This document shows, one piece after another, positions 39,101 to 45,835 of a DNA stretch of 64,000 bases; positions within the stretch are counted from its first letter, which is position 1; the number at the start of each line of letters is the position of its first letter. The stretch comes from Spirometra erinaceieuropaei (lineage: Eukaryota > Platyhelminthes > Cestoda > Diphyllobothriidea > Diphyllobothriidae), in contig CACRXP010000088.1 in assembly GCA_902702965.1 (NCBI GenBank), forward strand, positions 690,497 to 754,496. Reading direction: 5' to 3'. The position numbers and the translations under genes are program-made. The notes below the pieces were generated by a model. It was not told the origin of the DNA. It saw only the letters and a list, made by a program, of their open reading frames with translations, and made no database searches.

Positions 39101-41238
39101 CATCGCAGGCGATCCTAGGGGGGCGTAAGCCGTCACTTGAATTCCATATGAGTGGGCAAATTCCACGAGGTGTTCATTCATAAAATTGACCGAAATCTCG
39201 ATCTGCAGCATTACCGGCTTTATTGTGCAGATTTTCAGTACCCTTTCTATCTGCGTCTCATTAAAGTTACACACGCCGATTGATTTGACGAGGCCTGCAT
39301 CAACCAATTTCTCCATTTCCTTTTAATGAAGGCAGAAAAAATAAAACAGGCGTAAGTGAACAGTCTGGCCGGAAATTGTAAATTCATCTGGCTGCAACTT
39401 GTAGCTCAGTATACTGTAGTTAAAAAAATACATTTTCAAGGAAATAGTAGTAACGCGGTTTAATTTTAATGCTTTTCCAATATTAATCATAATATTTTAA
39501 AAAGATAAATGCGCTCATATCCTCGACAGTTCTATAAATAGCTAACATATTTTAAAATTCCGAATATTTTTGCTAACTTTTGGAGGCAAACTATTGATTA
39601 ATATGATTAATATCACTTAATACGATTTTTAGCTTTTCGTAGTGGCAAAGGCCTTCCGTAGATAGTAAAGCAGATGACGTAGTAGTAATTGGAAACAACT
39701 TCCTGGGTATATTCAAGCTTTTCCTGGTCTCTCAAAACTGCACAGAGATGGTTTATACCTCGTAAGTTGCTTTGTAGTCCTACATCAAAACATATTTTAT
39801 GGGAAGAATCAGTTCGAAAGCAGCATATACGAATGCAACCAATTGTTCTTTACCAGAGTTTGTTGCAATAAGTCACGGTCAAGTACTGAAGAGCGGTGCA
39901 TTTCTCAAAACGTCGTCTCTGTGATTGATGACAATTTTGGCGTCGTCCATAGTCACCCATGTTTGGCCTTAAAACATGCTTTCTATAACAAAAATTTGCC
40001 GACAGTTTTTCGCTGGGCTCTCTAAAGCCGCATTGTACATCGACTCCAATTAGGCGCCGTTTGTTTATTTGAATGCCGAATGAACCATACTTTCAATTTA
40101 TACAAACATTAGTTCATTTTCAATTCGTATATTAGTATAGGAGGTGTATTTAATGTACAATTCTTGAGGCTCACGTCTGAATAAAGCAGGCTTAAGCAAA
40201 TGCAAAGTAGCTGGCCTTTCATGGCAAATTTTTTGTCAGCACATCGTAACAATTTGGCCAAATTGAAAACTGAGTAAATTGGTTGGAGATATAAAAATAT
40301 GTAGTTGATGTCTGGACTGAATAGGTCTTTATTCTAGACTTCCTACAACTACGTCAGAAGCGTAGAAGTATGTCCTCTAAAACGCCTGACTGCCAAGAAG
40401 TCTAGAAATCTGGTTAGTCTACCATACATTTAAAAAACACTCCCCATAACACTTATTATCCCGACATTTCACATAGAAATTTCTAACTCTAACTATCAAG
40501 TTCGATTCCTGTTTTCATATTAAAGAGCTCTGGATCTCGTGCAAACTGTGCGCGGAAATTGTTCACATAAAGATTTCGGCTGTGAAATGCTGACGTGAAT
40601 TGTACAATTCGCGTTCATAAATTATTTGGAATTATATGAGTTAGATAATGAAGAAAGTACATAATTTAATATCCCAGATAGTTAATCACTACCTTCCATG
40701 TCTCTTCAATCGGTATATCTTCAAAAATGAGACCGCTGGAACCGGTAGCGGGAATTTCCGTGTTCGTTTGCACCTACTGACGAGATAAGAGTCGCTCGGT
40801 GTATACCTGAAATGCAGTCGGCCACTGGATAAGATAAAGATCCAAAAACTTCAACTTTAATTTCTTTAAGCTTTCTTCGCACGCAGATCTCACTTTTCCT
40901 TTTCCATGAGAGTTACACCACAGCTTTATAGAGCTAATATATTATCCTCGTGATACTTACCTTCGAAGTAATAAACATGTCTTCTCTCTTGACAGAACCA
41001 TATGCAAATTTCATTTGCAAGGCAGTACCAACTGCCTCTTCATTCCCATAAATTGGAGAGCAGTCAATATGACGATAACCTGCATCAACAGCGCATAAAA
41101 GCGCCTTTTCTAAGTCTGCAGGTTTAGCCTACGAAATTCCTTTATAAACGAGTACGCATGTACGTCTGAAATAGCAAGTCCGATTGCCGGAACTTTAAAT
41201 CCATTATTTAAAGGCATCATTTTTTGCGCAATAACCAT
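26..41238 (-). CDS. Aldo-keto reductase (AKR1-like) gene, seven coding exons, 3' end outside window
   Basis: A spliced NAD(P)H-dependent oxidoreductase-family gene read on the minus strand: 41238-41164, 41128-40961, 40923-40807, 40773-40693, 39319-39096, 12116-11954, 108-26. All introns are GT-AG and the phases join without a stop, giving 303 residues; family members are about 315-325 long, so one short last exon should lie beyond the left edge. Family landmarks in order: N-terminal LNNG strand, [75 protein letters not shown] and FDFEL. Tetrad residues Asp47, Tyr52 and Lys81 are present; the His is Gln114. The 'GLGTW' segment reads GLAISD, the SNFN motif is CNFN, and the IPKS Lys is Thr. The intact frame suggests a functional but divergent, perhaps low-activity, protein. 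The family call is firm; the substrate is unknown. Confidence 0.93.
110..736. other. Intronic stretch without recognised feature
   Basis: Only short chance reading frames; nothing recognised. Confidence 0.6.
737..1864. repeat. Foldback element F1 with extended palindromic flanks
   Basis: The element proper runs from the C after TA (830) to the G before TA (1756); it opens CAGTGCGTGACC and closes with the reverse complement. The two arms pair across an imperfect centre. The flanks outside the TA, 737-829 and 1757-1864, are also inverted copies of each other, which is unusual. A piece carrying the Penelope-associated motif CTGACGTTTCGGATTC sits at about 950-1005 in the left arm. Confidence 0.8.
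945..1010 (+). mobile_element. Fragment with Penelope-type terminal motif
   Basis: CTGACGTTTCGGATTC followed by GAATCCATCATCAGAGACAG. A near copy lies at about 33380-33420 and 33530-33575 beside a Penelope-like coding fragment, so it is probably a piece of such an element's terminal region. Confidence 0.45.
1865..2363. other. Intronic stretch without recognised feature
   Basis: No gene or repeat recognised between foldbacks F1 and F2. Confidence 0.6.
2364..3322. mobile_element. Foldback element F2 (Tc1/mariner-like non-autonomous)
   Basis: Left end after TA at 2362-2363, right end before TA at 3323-3324. Arms of about 450 bp are near-perfect inverted copies: GACTCATGAAATGTCAA on the left answers TTGGCATTTAATGAGTTTGG on the right. 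No transposase frame. A TA target and CAGT-like ends suggest Tc1/mariner mobilisation. Confidence 0.8.
3323..4204. other. Intronic stretch, two short open frames only
   Basis: Open frames of 95 and 100 codons on the plus strand (3359-3646, 3716-4018) show no recognisable domain, signal peptide or splice context, and are treated as chance. Confidence 0.55.
4205..5176. mobile_element. Foldback element F3
   Basis: Same family as F2; left arm begins near GATGTGCAAACTCATGG and right arm ends near GAGTTAGCACAGC. Ends are more worn than in F2, so the TA borders are uncertain by a few bases. Confidence 0.75.
5177..6629. other. Intronic stretch without recognised feature
   Basis: Several overlapping open frames on both strands at 5257-6085 (up to 117 codons), but none shows a known domain. 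Confidence 0.55.
6630..8541. mobile_element. Foldback element F4, split by a nested foldback
   Basis: Left arm 6630-7087 opens CAGTAGATGTGCCG after TA; right arm about 8070-8541 closes before TA at 8542-8543. The two arms pair with each other but are separated by a complete second foldback. Confidence 0.72.
7088..8069. mobile_element. Foldback element F5, nested inside F4
   Basis: Left end GATGTATTAACTCATGAAAT, right end CATTTCGTGAGTTAGCACATC. A complete palindrome lying near the centre of F4, showing that the family transposed at least twice here. Confidence 0.72.
8542..10260. other. Intronic stretch without recognised gene
   Basis: Includes a G-rich run at 8770-8795 and an open frame of 126 codons on the minus strand (9711-10091) with no recognised domain. 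Nothing else seen. Confidence 0.55.
11014..11408. mobile_element. TIR element with degenerate telomere-like interior, copy 1
   Basis: Left end GGCTAGATCGCAGTTGGTAG, right end close to its reverse complement (CTGGCTACAAACTG then TGACCTACC). Between them lie about 250 bp of GGTTAGGGTTA-like degenerate units. It interrupts the foldback F6: host sequence GAGAAAAAT before it resumes as AAAATGCCTGCTAC after it. No coding capacity. Confidence 0.78.
11118..11372 (+). repeat. Degenerate TTAGGG-like tract
   Basis: Many GTTAGGGTT / GGTTAACG units with frequent substitutions. It is interstitial and inside a transposon-like unit, not a chromosome end. Confidence 0.8.
11954..12116 (-). CDS. AKR exon 6, 27 kb from exon 5
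   Basis: 163 nt: one base completing the split codon plus 54 codons, acceptor after a T-rich run ending AAAAG, donor GTGAGT. Encodes [30 protein letters not shown] and [16 protein letters not shown]. In NADPH-using relatives the motif is IPKS; here the Lys is Thr (ACG). It joins exon 5 in phase although 26,979 bp of repeats separate them. Confidence 0.92.
12230..13330 (+). pseudogene. Penelope-like element fragment, RT C-terminus, decayed
   Basis: Frame-shifted remnant spread over all three plus frames. Recognisable pieces are the RT C-terminal [14 protein letters not shown] segment, [18 protein letters not shown] and a C-terminal stretch around 12930-13120. It aligns piece by piece with the better copy at 15366-16140. 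The GIY-YIG region is too damaged to act. A hammerhead-like motif follows at 13234-13274. It lies in AKR intron 5, on the opposite strand. Confidence 0.75.
13234..13274 (+). ncRNA. Hammerhead-ribozyme-like motif, one core change
   Basis: Type I layout: stem I TGGC/GCCA, core ATGAGGA (first C changed to A), stem II GAATTTATC, GAAA, stem III AGCA/TGCT, cleavage site UC. Probably no longer active. Penelope-like elements are known to carry hammerheads in their terminal repeats. Confidence 0.65.
13858..14398. repeat. Palindrome of about 160-bp arms ending at a gap
   Basis: 13858-14020 is repeated in inverted form at 14241-14398, where sequence is lost into Ns. A further pair, 14024-14120 and 14646-14735, brackets the gap as an outer inverted repeat. 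Confidence 0.75.
14398..14645. other. Assembly gap (N)
   Basis: 248 Ns inside a nest of inverted repeats. Confidence 0.99.
14646..14929. repeat. Outer arm of the gap-flanking inverted repeat and unique DNA
   Basis: The first 90 bases answer 14024-14120 in inverse orientation; the remainder shows nothing recognisable. Confidence 0.55.
14930..15215 (+). repeat. Dispersed repeat family B, copy 1
   Basis: Shares the order TTGCATAC..GGTTTCGTAGGAT..TGTCCA..GTGTTTACGC..TGCAAAATGT with 16630-16875 and 17480-17720, and with an inverted copy at about 20700-21035. It abuts the Penelope-type hammerhead terminal region, so it may be part of a non-autonomous element. Confidence 0.65.
15238..15278 (-). 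ncRNA. Hammerhead-ribozyme-like motif in left inverted terminal repeat
   Basis: Minus strand: stem I TGGC/GCCA, core CCGATGA (U4 to C), stem II TAATTTATC, GAAA, stem III AGC/GCT, site UC. One core substitution. Confidence 0.65.
15395..16060 (+). pseudogene. Penelope-like RT C-terminus plus GIY-YIG endonuclease
   Basis: A 228-codon open frame starts at 15374; its element-like part begins [15 protein letters not shown], the RT C-terminal end. A spacer with [18 protein letters not shown] follows. The endonuclease part has CIYSFTC near frame residue 147, then [13 protein letters not shown] and KKIREY, matching the GIY-YIG pattern with its Arg. The frame stays open to [14 protein letters not shown] and then appears to shift near 15990-16020, because the expected C-terminal tail resumes in another frame. 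The polymerase fingers and palm are missing, so the copy is dead on its own, although the endonuclease region is the best preserved in the window. Confidence 0.82.
16319..16359 (+). ncRNA. Hammerhead-ribozyme-like motif in right inverted terminal repeat
   Basis: Stem I TGTC/GCCA (one mismatch), core CCGACGA, stem II GAATTTATC, GAAA, stem III AGC/GCT, site UC. Degraded relative to the canonical copies at 53386 and 53782. Confidence 0.6.
16480..17720 (+). repeat. Two direct copies of a ~400-bp repeat, 840 bp apart
   Basis: 16480-16875 and 17320-17720 share GAATCTGCCGAGAAA, GATGAAG/GTGAAG then AGACAAT and family B sequence to TGTACAAAATGT. The short frames over them are broken and have no known domain. 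Confidence 0.7.
17721..18930. other. Intronic stretch without recognised feature
   Basis: Only short chance frames. Confidence 0.5.
18935..19145 (-). repeat. Degenerate CCCTAA-like tract
   Basis: Units such as CCTAACCCGAACCCTAAACC and CCCCAACAACAA; the minus-strand open frame over it (18760-19032) is an artefact of the repeat. Confidence 0.7.
19334..20283. mobile_element. Foldback element F7
   Basis: Left end CTCAGGAAATGTTAACTG, right end GTTAGCATTTCATGTG. Worn copy of the same family. Confidence 0.7.
20700..21035 (-). repeat. Dispersed repeat family B, inverted copy
   Basis: Reads as the reverse complement of 16600-16875 (for example GATATTACGCAGTT and CATTTTGTACA), ending where foldback F8 begins. 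Confidence 0.6.
21040..22003. mobile_element. Foldback element F8, cleanest termini
   Basis: Opens CAGTAGGTGAGCTAA after TA (21038-21039) and closes TTAGCTCACCTACTG before TA. The best example of the consensus ends; arms about 450 bp. Confidence 0.85.
22234..23557. mobile_element. Foldback element F9, rearranged, with a repeated arm
   Basis: Opens after TA at 22232-22233 and closes CACCTACTG. Longer than its relatives because arm sequence GCATGCATTTTTCTCATTGA appears twice in the same orientation (near 22440 and 22780) around a short piece of opposite arm. Confidence 0.72.
23558..26515. other. Intronic stretch without recognised gene
   Basis: Open frames of up to 118 codons (23786-24142 plus; 24911-25189 and 25598-25909 minus) have no recognised domain and no splice context. 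Confidence 0.5.
26602..27009. mobile_element. TIR element with degenerate telomere-like interior, copy 2
   Basis: Left ATCGCAGTTGGTAGCCAGG, right CCTGGCTACCAACTGCGAT, an almost perfect inverted pair. The interior matches copy 1 throughout. The foldback host word GGTTGT occurs on both sides (about 26593 and 27012), a likely target-site duplication. Confidence 0.82.
26715..26980 (+). repeat. Degenerate TTAGGG-like tract
   Basis: Same unit types and order as the tract at 11118-11372. Confidence 0.8.
27920..31415. other. Intronic stretch; one Cys-rich 147-codon frame of unknown meaning
   Basis: The frame at 28630-29073 (plus) has about fourteen Cys but no signal peptide, known domain or splice sites that tie it to a gene. 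A CCCTAA-like tract lies at 29944-30036. Nothing else recognised. Confidence 0.5.
29944..30036 (-). repeat. Short degenerate CCCTAA-like tract
   Basis: Units CCCTAATCCCAACC, CCCTAGCCCC and TAACCCGAAC. Confidence 0.65.
31416..31570. other. Assembly gap (N)
   Basis: 155 Ns; no obvious inverted repeat in the immediate flanks. Confidence 0.99.
31571..33235. other. Intronic stretch without recognised feature
   Basis: Possibly diverged Penelope-like sequence toward 32800-33130, but nothing firm. Confidence 0.45.
33236..33590. repeat. Tandem pair of ~180-bp units
   Basis: CCTAACAAAACGGACCTTGT through GTCAAGAAAGGTCATTTTT occurs at about 33246-33357 and again at 33417-33528. The linking part carries the Penelope-type motif TTTCGGATTC/GAATCC. 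Confidence 0.75.
33741..34170 (-). pseudogene. Penelope-like GIY-YIG tail, decayed
   Basis: Minus strand: a broken GCSCGQ-like piece, then [52 protein letters not shown] and [11 protein letters not shown], then a shifted continuation to about 33741. The order fits the region after the GIY-YIG core of flatworm Penelope-like elements. Frame breaks show it is dead. The tandem units at 33236-33590 lie on its 3' side. Confidence 0.68.
34669..35649. mobile_element. Foldback element F11
   Basis: Opens CAGTGAGTAACCGACC after TA (34667-34668) and closes GGTCACTCACTG before TA (35650-35651). Its ends resemble F1 more than F8, so the family has at least two subgroups. Confidence 0.8.
35650..39095. other. 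Intronic stretch, AT-rich toward its right end
   Basis: No gene recognised; frames at 35591-36420 overlap on both strands and look like chance or old repeat. Confidence 0.5.
39096..39319 (-). CDS. AKR exon 5
   Basis: 224 nt: 74 codons plus two bases (CA), acceptor TTAAAAG, donor GTAAGT. Begins [16 protein letters not shown] and reaches [11 protein letters not shown]. The SNFN motif is CNFN and the usual E-x-H-P of the following strand reads EISV, so the nicotinamide-side pocket is altered; the Gln of the N-Q-V-E strand is kept as LQIE. The two leftover bases need a one-base start in exon 6, which is exactly what exon 6 offers. Confidence 0.94.
39320..40692 (-). other. AKR intron 4 (1.4 kb), no repeat recognised
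   Basis: AT-rich sequence with only short chance reading frames. Nothing else could be recognised in it. Confidence 0.8.
40693..40773 (-). CDS. AKR exon 4
   Basis: 81 nt, 27 codons, phase 0. Begins [11 protein letters not shown] and ends [10 protein letters not shown], the segment before the EKLVDAG helix. Acceptor CAGTAG, donor GTAGTG. The 1373-bp intron 4 follows. Confidence 0.93.
40807..40923 (-). CDS. AKR exon 3 (catalytic His replaced by Gln)
   Basis: 117 nt, 39 codons, phase 0. Begins [12 protein letters not shown], matching the family LWNTYH region, and carries LDLYLIQWP where the family has Y-L-x-H-W-P; the codon is CAG, one base from a His codon. Donor GTATAC opens a 33-bp intron. 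Confidence 0.93.
40961..41128 (-). CDS. AKR exon 2 (catalytic Asp, Tyr, Lys)
   Basis: 168 nt, 56 codons, phase 0 on both sides, acceptor TTTCGTAG, donor GTAAGT. Encodes the DAGYRHID segment (catalytic Asp47), YGNEE (catalytic Tyr52) and ends EDMFITSK (catalytic Lys81). The 35-bp intron 1 precedes it and the 37-bp intron 2 follows. Confidence 0.95.
41164..41238 (-). CDS. AKR exon 1 (start codon)
   Basis: 75 nt, 25 codons, starting [13 protein letters not shown] and ending GLAISD before donor GTACAT. The ATG at 41238 is the first in-frame Met after an upstream in-frame TGA, so it is preferred; the internal Met-Met seven codons later would also fit the family's usual N-terminus. A TAG at 41260-41258 just upstream could be a trans-splice acceptor, as flatworm mRNAs often carry a spliced leader, but this is only a guess. 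The Thr-Trp of the usual GLGTW motif is missing here. Confidence 0.88.
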
Positions 41239-42599
41239 CTCTTTAATCGGTCGTCTTCTAACGTTAACAGATCAAATTAATAAACAGCGCCCACTCTTAA
41301 CCTTTAAAACATTCATTGCACTAGACCAACAAAACGAAGGTAAGATAAGTGAAGGTCCAAGATTTATCAGGTAGATAAAAAACTCCCATACATAGTGTAG
41401 CCCCTCTGTGTGCGTCTGCGCGATTATGGAAACTAAGTAAGACTCCAAGGTGTTCGCCAGAAATCCGGAAAAAGGTTATTATTTAGTATCCGGGTAACCT
41501 GTCGCTTTAACTTCATCTGGATTGCTGTCCTTAGGGGGATGTTTGGCACTGATCGCCAATGAGGAGGACTGTAGACATATTTGTTCCTGAGTTTCCTTGC
41601 ATGATGATCGTGCACACTCAGACACATCAATATTAAAACCGAATCGTCAACAACGGAACGTTTATTAAATAGTGATCTGGGGATCGTGGGTCATTCGGTT
41701 AAAGGTGGGGCAAAAGACAACAGACGGTTAAACAAGAAGTTTCGGGGGGGGGGGCGTTCCTCTGGTTTGTCCTTCCTCCGATCGGGATGCCTGTACGCGT
41801 ATTTCTTCAGTTGGCGCGTCCGACTGGCGCTCAGTCATCCATGCCTCCAAGGAAGCGGAATGTCTCTCAAGGATACGTTAACAAAAATTTAAAACATTCT
41901 TAGTCAAAAATGCCCGACCTTTACAAGTAAACGTAGAATTGGATGATTACGAATATAACCAAGCTGTAAAACCAGACAGTATTTCACACATCCTTTCGCA
42001 AAAATTGTTTTGCGTCGGGACTTTTTTGTAGCGTTTTCGGCCACAGACTAATGAGTTCTCCCTCTGGGTTCGGATGACATGCGAAGCTAACACGTTTAGT
42101 TTACTGTGAACTCTATCGAAATCTCTAATGTCGCGCATGAAGCATAAGGATTTTAAGGATTAATAGTGATCCTTGTGTGAGCGAGCACTTAACTTTCGAA
42201 GTTTTCCTATGGTAAGAGTGTGCAATAGACCGCAGATGAAGGAAGGTCACTTTACTGACCTGATGGTTGTTTGAAGCATTGCCTAGATGACAAACGACCA
42301 ACAAGTAACTAAATTCCTCTACATGCACTTTATTTAGCACGCAGTATAATCGATTAACCCGGTGCTGCAAATAGAGGCACTTCTAAGCGCAAATCTAGGT
42401 TGTTAAGGCTGGATCGGCATTTGCTCGCTGTAATTGTCTATCTGCTCAGAAAACTCACTTTTAAAACTGAGTGACACCTTTATGCGATGTCTGAAGTAGC
42501 AAGATTAATTTCTGCCGCAAACGTTCAGAAGCTACGGGGAGTTAGTTCGGTCTCACTTTGAGTGTGCAGTCCAGGTCCGGCGAACGTGGTTTTAAGAAA
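41239..42599. other. Upstream region of the AKR gene
   Basis: Would hold the AKR promoter and 5' UTR. No TATA box or other element can be named. Short frames only; a run of ten G at about 41746. Confidence 0.5.
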
Positions 42600-43110
42600 G
42601 ATTGTTATGAAAGTGCTCAAGAATCTTGATTATCTGCCTTACGAAACCAGACTGGCTGAACTAAATCTGTTTCCTCTCAAATACAGGCAAGTGAGCTGCA
42701 ATCCCATCCAAACCTACCGGATTGTCAGTAGCCGTAATTAGGTCCCAGGCTTTGACGAATTCCTCGAATTGGCAGAGGAAGCTTACCCATACGGACGTTC
42801 GACGGAACGCCCTCTCACAGAGGCTGCTTGGAGCATGGAACGGACTACAAGATGTGGTGGTTCTGTCTGAAACTGTTGAATACTTTAAGCGCAGTCTAAA
42901 CGCTCATTTGCGGAGAAACTACTGTACGCATAATCACGATTGTTTAATGGAGTTGGTTTGCGCCTGGCTCACAATGACCGTTAACTTTTTAATTTGCCGA
43001 CTTACTGATGTGGCAAATGTTCCTATTTCCGTTAATTAATATGAATAGGTAGCTCAAGCGCGAAAGCCCTATTCCCTTAATAAACTGATGTAAGGTGACT
43101 ATGCAACTTG
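42600..43110 (+). pseudogene. CR1/jockey-like LINE, C-terminal RT fragment
   Basis: Starts near VLKNLDYLPYETRLAELNLF and runs to a region with WNGLQDVVVLSETVEYFKR and LNAHLRR, the usual end of non-LTR RT proteins. The first part and the 105-codon frame at 42722-43039 are in different frames. It ends with AATAAACTGATG, a LINE-like 3' end. A 5'-truncated insertion. Confidence 0.72.
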
Positions 43111-44291
43111 GCGAACACGAGCACAGAGGACCCCACTACTTAGAAAGCTTGCCAGGCTTCTCAATAAATAATGGGCAGCTAAAAACATATGTCGAGGTTC
43201 GTTCTGAATTTCTGAAATACAGCCCCTAAGGTTTCGTTATGGTCTAGATTCCTGCGAAGAATGTGTCCTATAGTGTTGAAGATGGTGGGGCGGGGTTGTC
43301 GTTTCTGTAAAAAAATGACATTTGTGTTCGCTGCTGAATTTTCTAATGATTTTGCATTCTAGACTCATGAAGCCATTTCCAATATGGCTGCTAATGTGGT
43401 TAACGGTTGCATTGAGAGTCTGGTGTGTAAAGGACTTATAAGATAAAATGTTCCTAGACTTGCCATTCGTAGCTCACTCAAAATGTGAAATGGTGTTAGA
43501 AAATATCTGCACTGATGCTCTTATCTGCAACAAATTGTCTTCGTTAGCCGTCAATTTAGTATGAAGTGGTTACAGAATTTAGCTTCAAAATGGAGCAATA
43601 AGGAGTGATTGATGAGGTTCAGGCAAAGATATTAATGATTGCTATATGAAGGGTAATGGTAAAAATATAAGAGAACTTTTGATACTTCTTTCATATATCA
43701 TCCAGATCTTAGAAACCACCGCGCTGTATAAATAAAAATTCCAAAACAGTAGATATATGGGAAAATGAGCGACTAAAATAAATTATCGATTATGTCTCCT
43801 AAGAAAACTTTCTACAAGTCTTCCTGATTTTACAATTTTGGGACAAAACGCGTGAGCAAAGTGCAGCGGAAAGGCAGCAACAGGGACTGCCAACTCGAAG
43901 CAATCGTGAGTCGTTGAGATTCCTTGCATTTTGACAAACCAATAAGGTCTTATAAACACCGCCACTTTGTTAGCTGCGGTGTTTTGCCTACTTGACACCA
44001 ACAATCTAAGTAGTGAACACAAAAACACTTATTATCCGATGGTCTAATCTTCATGTGACATCGTTACACATCTCAAACCTAGTGAAACGACTCTAATGTG
44101 GAAATTGCCTGTTACCCTGCTTTCTGAAAATACTTAAAATTATATCACATACAATATAACGGACTGTAAATGATCATGTGAGAAAATATCCAGCCTACCG
44201 TAGGTATTGTATTGTGCCATAATTTCATGCAGCTTTTAGTAGTACAATAGTTTCATCATTTCCGTATTTACAGAATTAATCGATTACGCGT

Positions 44292-44870
44292 CCCCGTACG
44301 GTGCCCACAGCATTCTTCCAAAGTTTTTCAATCCCGCGCTTGACGAACCCTGCAGGGTTTGACGCAGAGCAGTCATCGAATCAATTTTGGAAATATGGGT
44401 GGTTAATGAAAATTATTAATGATTTTTATATTGTACATATCGTTATATTTGAAAATTCTGTTATCATTTTCACTTAGGACGGAGGTGTTTTTTAATAACT
44501 TAAAAAAACCTCCAACTTCCGCTCTATTGGCTAACCAGACACACGAAGCAAATGAAATCAAAGTGCAGTTGAAATTGACGAGTTAGTTTTGGGTTAATTT
44601 CATGAGTTCAAAGGGGACTGACAGTACCCAAGGGGCGCTAAAATAAACCCATTCTATTCTATTCTATTCCATTCCAGTGAAATTAATTTTAAGTAACCAA
44701 AAGATGACAACACGATGGAACAAGGCTTAGAGAACATGGCGGATGCAAAAGAACCACCCAACCACGTTCCCCAATGACATTTTTGGTGAATTTTGCGACA
44801 TGAGATCTGGCATTGTCATGCTGCGAAATGACATCATTTCGAAAATTTGCCTGATTTTGTTTAATTATTT
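44292..44870 (-). pseudogene. mariner transposase remnant (left arm)
   Basis: Mirror of the right-arm remnant at 50480-50850; interrupted by the ~280-bp insertion at 44405-44690 and a ~25-bp insertion near 44715-44740. Confidence 0.6.
44405..44690 (+). mobile_element. 5'-truncated LINE tail inserted in left arm only
   Basis: Absent from the matching place in the right arm. It ends GCTAAAATAAACCC followed by three ATTCT units and a variant, the kind of 3' tail seen on flatworm non-LTR elements. It contains a hairpin at about 44481-44514 (GGAGGTGTTTTTT answered by AAAAAAACCTCC). Confidence 0.65.
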
Positions 44871-45199
44871 ATCTATACGGCAAAGCTTCTGACTGTACAG
44901 TTCTGCACCAGAGGTCTGGTTCTTTTCAAGCAAATCACAATAGCTAACTACCCGCGCAACAATATTCCACCAGACACACAGCATCCTCTTACAAGGATTA
45001 AGACCAGGTTTGGCTCGAGGTTATACTTGTTTGTTGGGATTTAACCAGTCTTTTTTATTTCCCTAACAGTAGTCAGCCTCAAAAATGTTTTACACAGTTG
45101 ACGGGCGAGACAAGATCGGACCAATAGTGAGGCACAAATAATTGAACGCTGAATCTTGTTGCTGTCACTCAAAGAGTACGAAACCCAAAAACCAAGAAT

Positions 45200-45835
45200 T
45201 TGGACCTTTCTCGTCGGTTACAGATGTCAGGCTCTTGCTAATTTGGCACATTTTGCCTCTCTGATTGATTCTCGAAATATTGGGGGACGCACAGCAAAGC
45301 TCGCTGTTGCGACTGCAAAAAAGAAAGATGTATTTATAAGACTATCATTTGCAGGGGACGCAGCGAGTGGACTAGTCAGACGACGCCCAACTACGGCTAT
45401 CACAAGAACATTCTCCGCTGCGAATTTACGCGTATGCTTCACAAACTCTCCCCACCTACGTCTGGGAGCTAAAGACAGACTACCGTTGGAGGCCACACCA
45501 ATGTGCACTTACTTATTCACTTGCTCCTGTGGAGCGGGATATGACGGCCTTACAACGGGACGCCTGGTAAAGTGAGTGCATGGACATATGCCCGCATGGC
45601 TAGACAGGGTTTAGACCCGATCGATTTCGATTTCTATTCTCGAACGTTTACTCGATTCGAATCACCGAGTCGATGTCAAGGAAGCATTTCAGGTTGTCTG
45701 CCGGACCCCAACATGCTTCTCTAAAGGCCTATGCCAGCGGATACAAGCAACGGCCGAGACAGTGGCTGTACGTCTAGCGTATCCAGCGTTATGCTGTCAG
45801 AAAAACCTGACACAGGCGCTCTCTCTTCCAAATTC
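45200..45835 (+). pseudogene. Penelope-like fragment (left arm)
   Basis: Contains GGRTAKLAVATAKKKDVFIR, a spacer like that of the 15395 copy, then [20 protein letters not shown], where the YIG of GIY-YIG is YDG. A tail around NHRVDVKEAFQVV, IQATAETVAVRL and CCQKNLTQAL follows after frame breaks. It runs straight into the LINE fragment that faces it near 45835. Confidence 0.75.

Larger units (their letters stand above)
40774..41163 (-). other. Three miniature introns of the AKR gene
   Basis: Intron 1 (41129-41163, 35 bp), intron 2 (40924-40960, 37 bp) and intron 3 (40774-40806, 33 bp) within this span, all GT-AG. Introns this short near the 5' end of genes are well known in flatworms. Confidence 0.92.
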
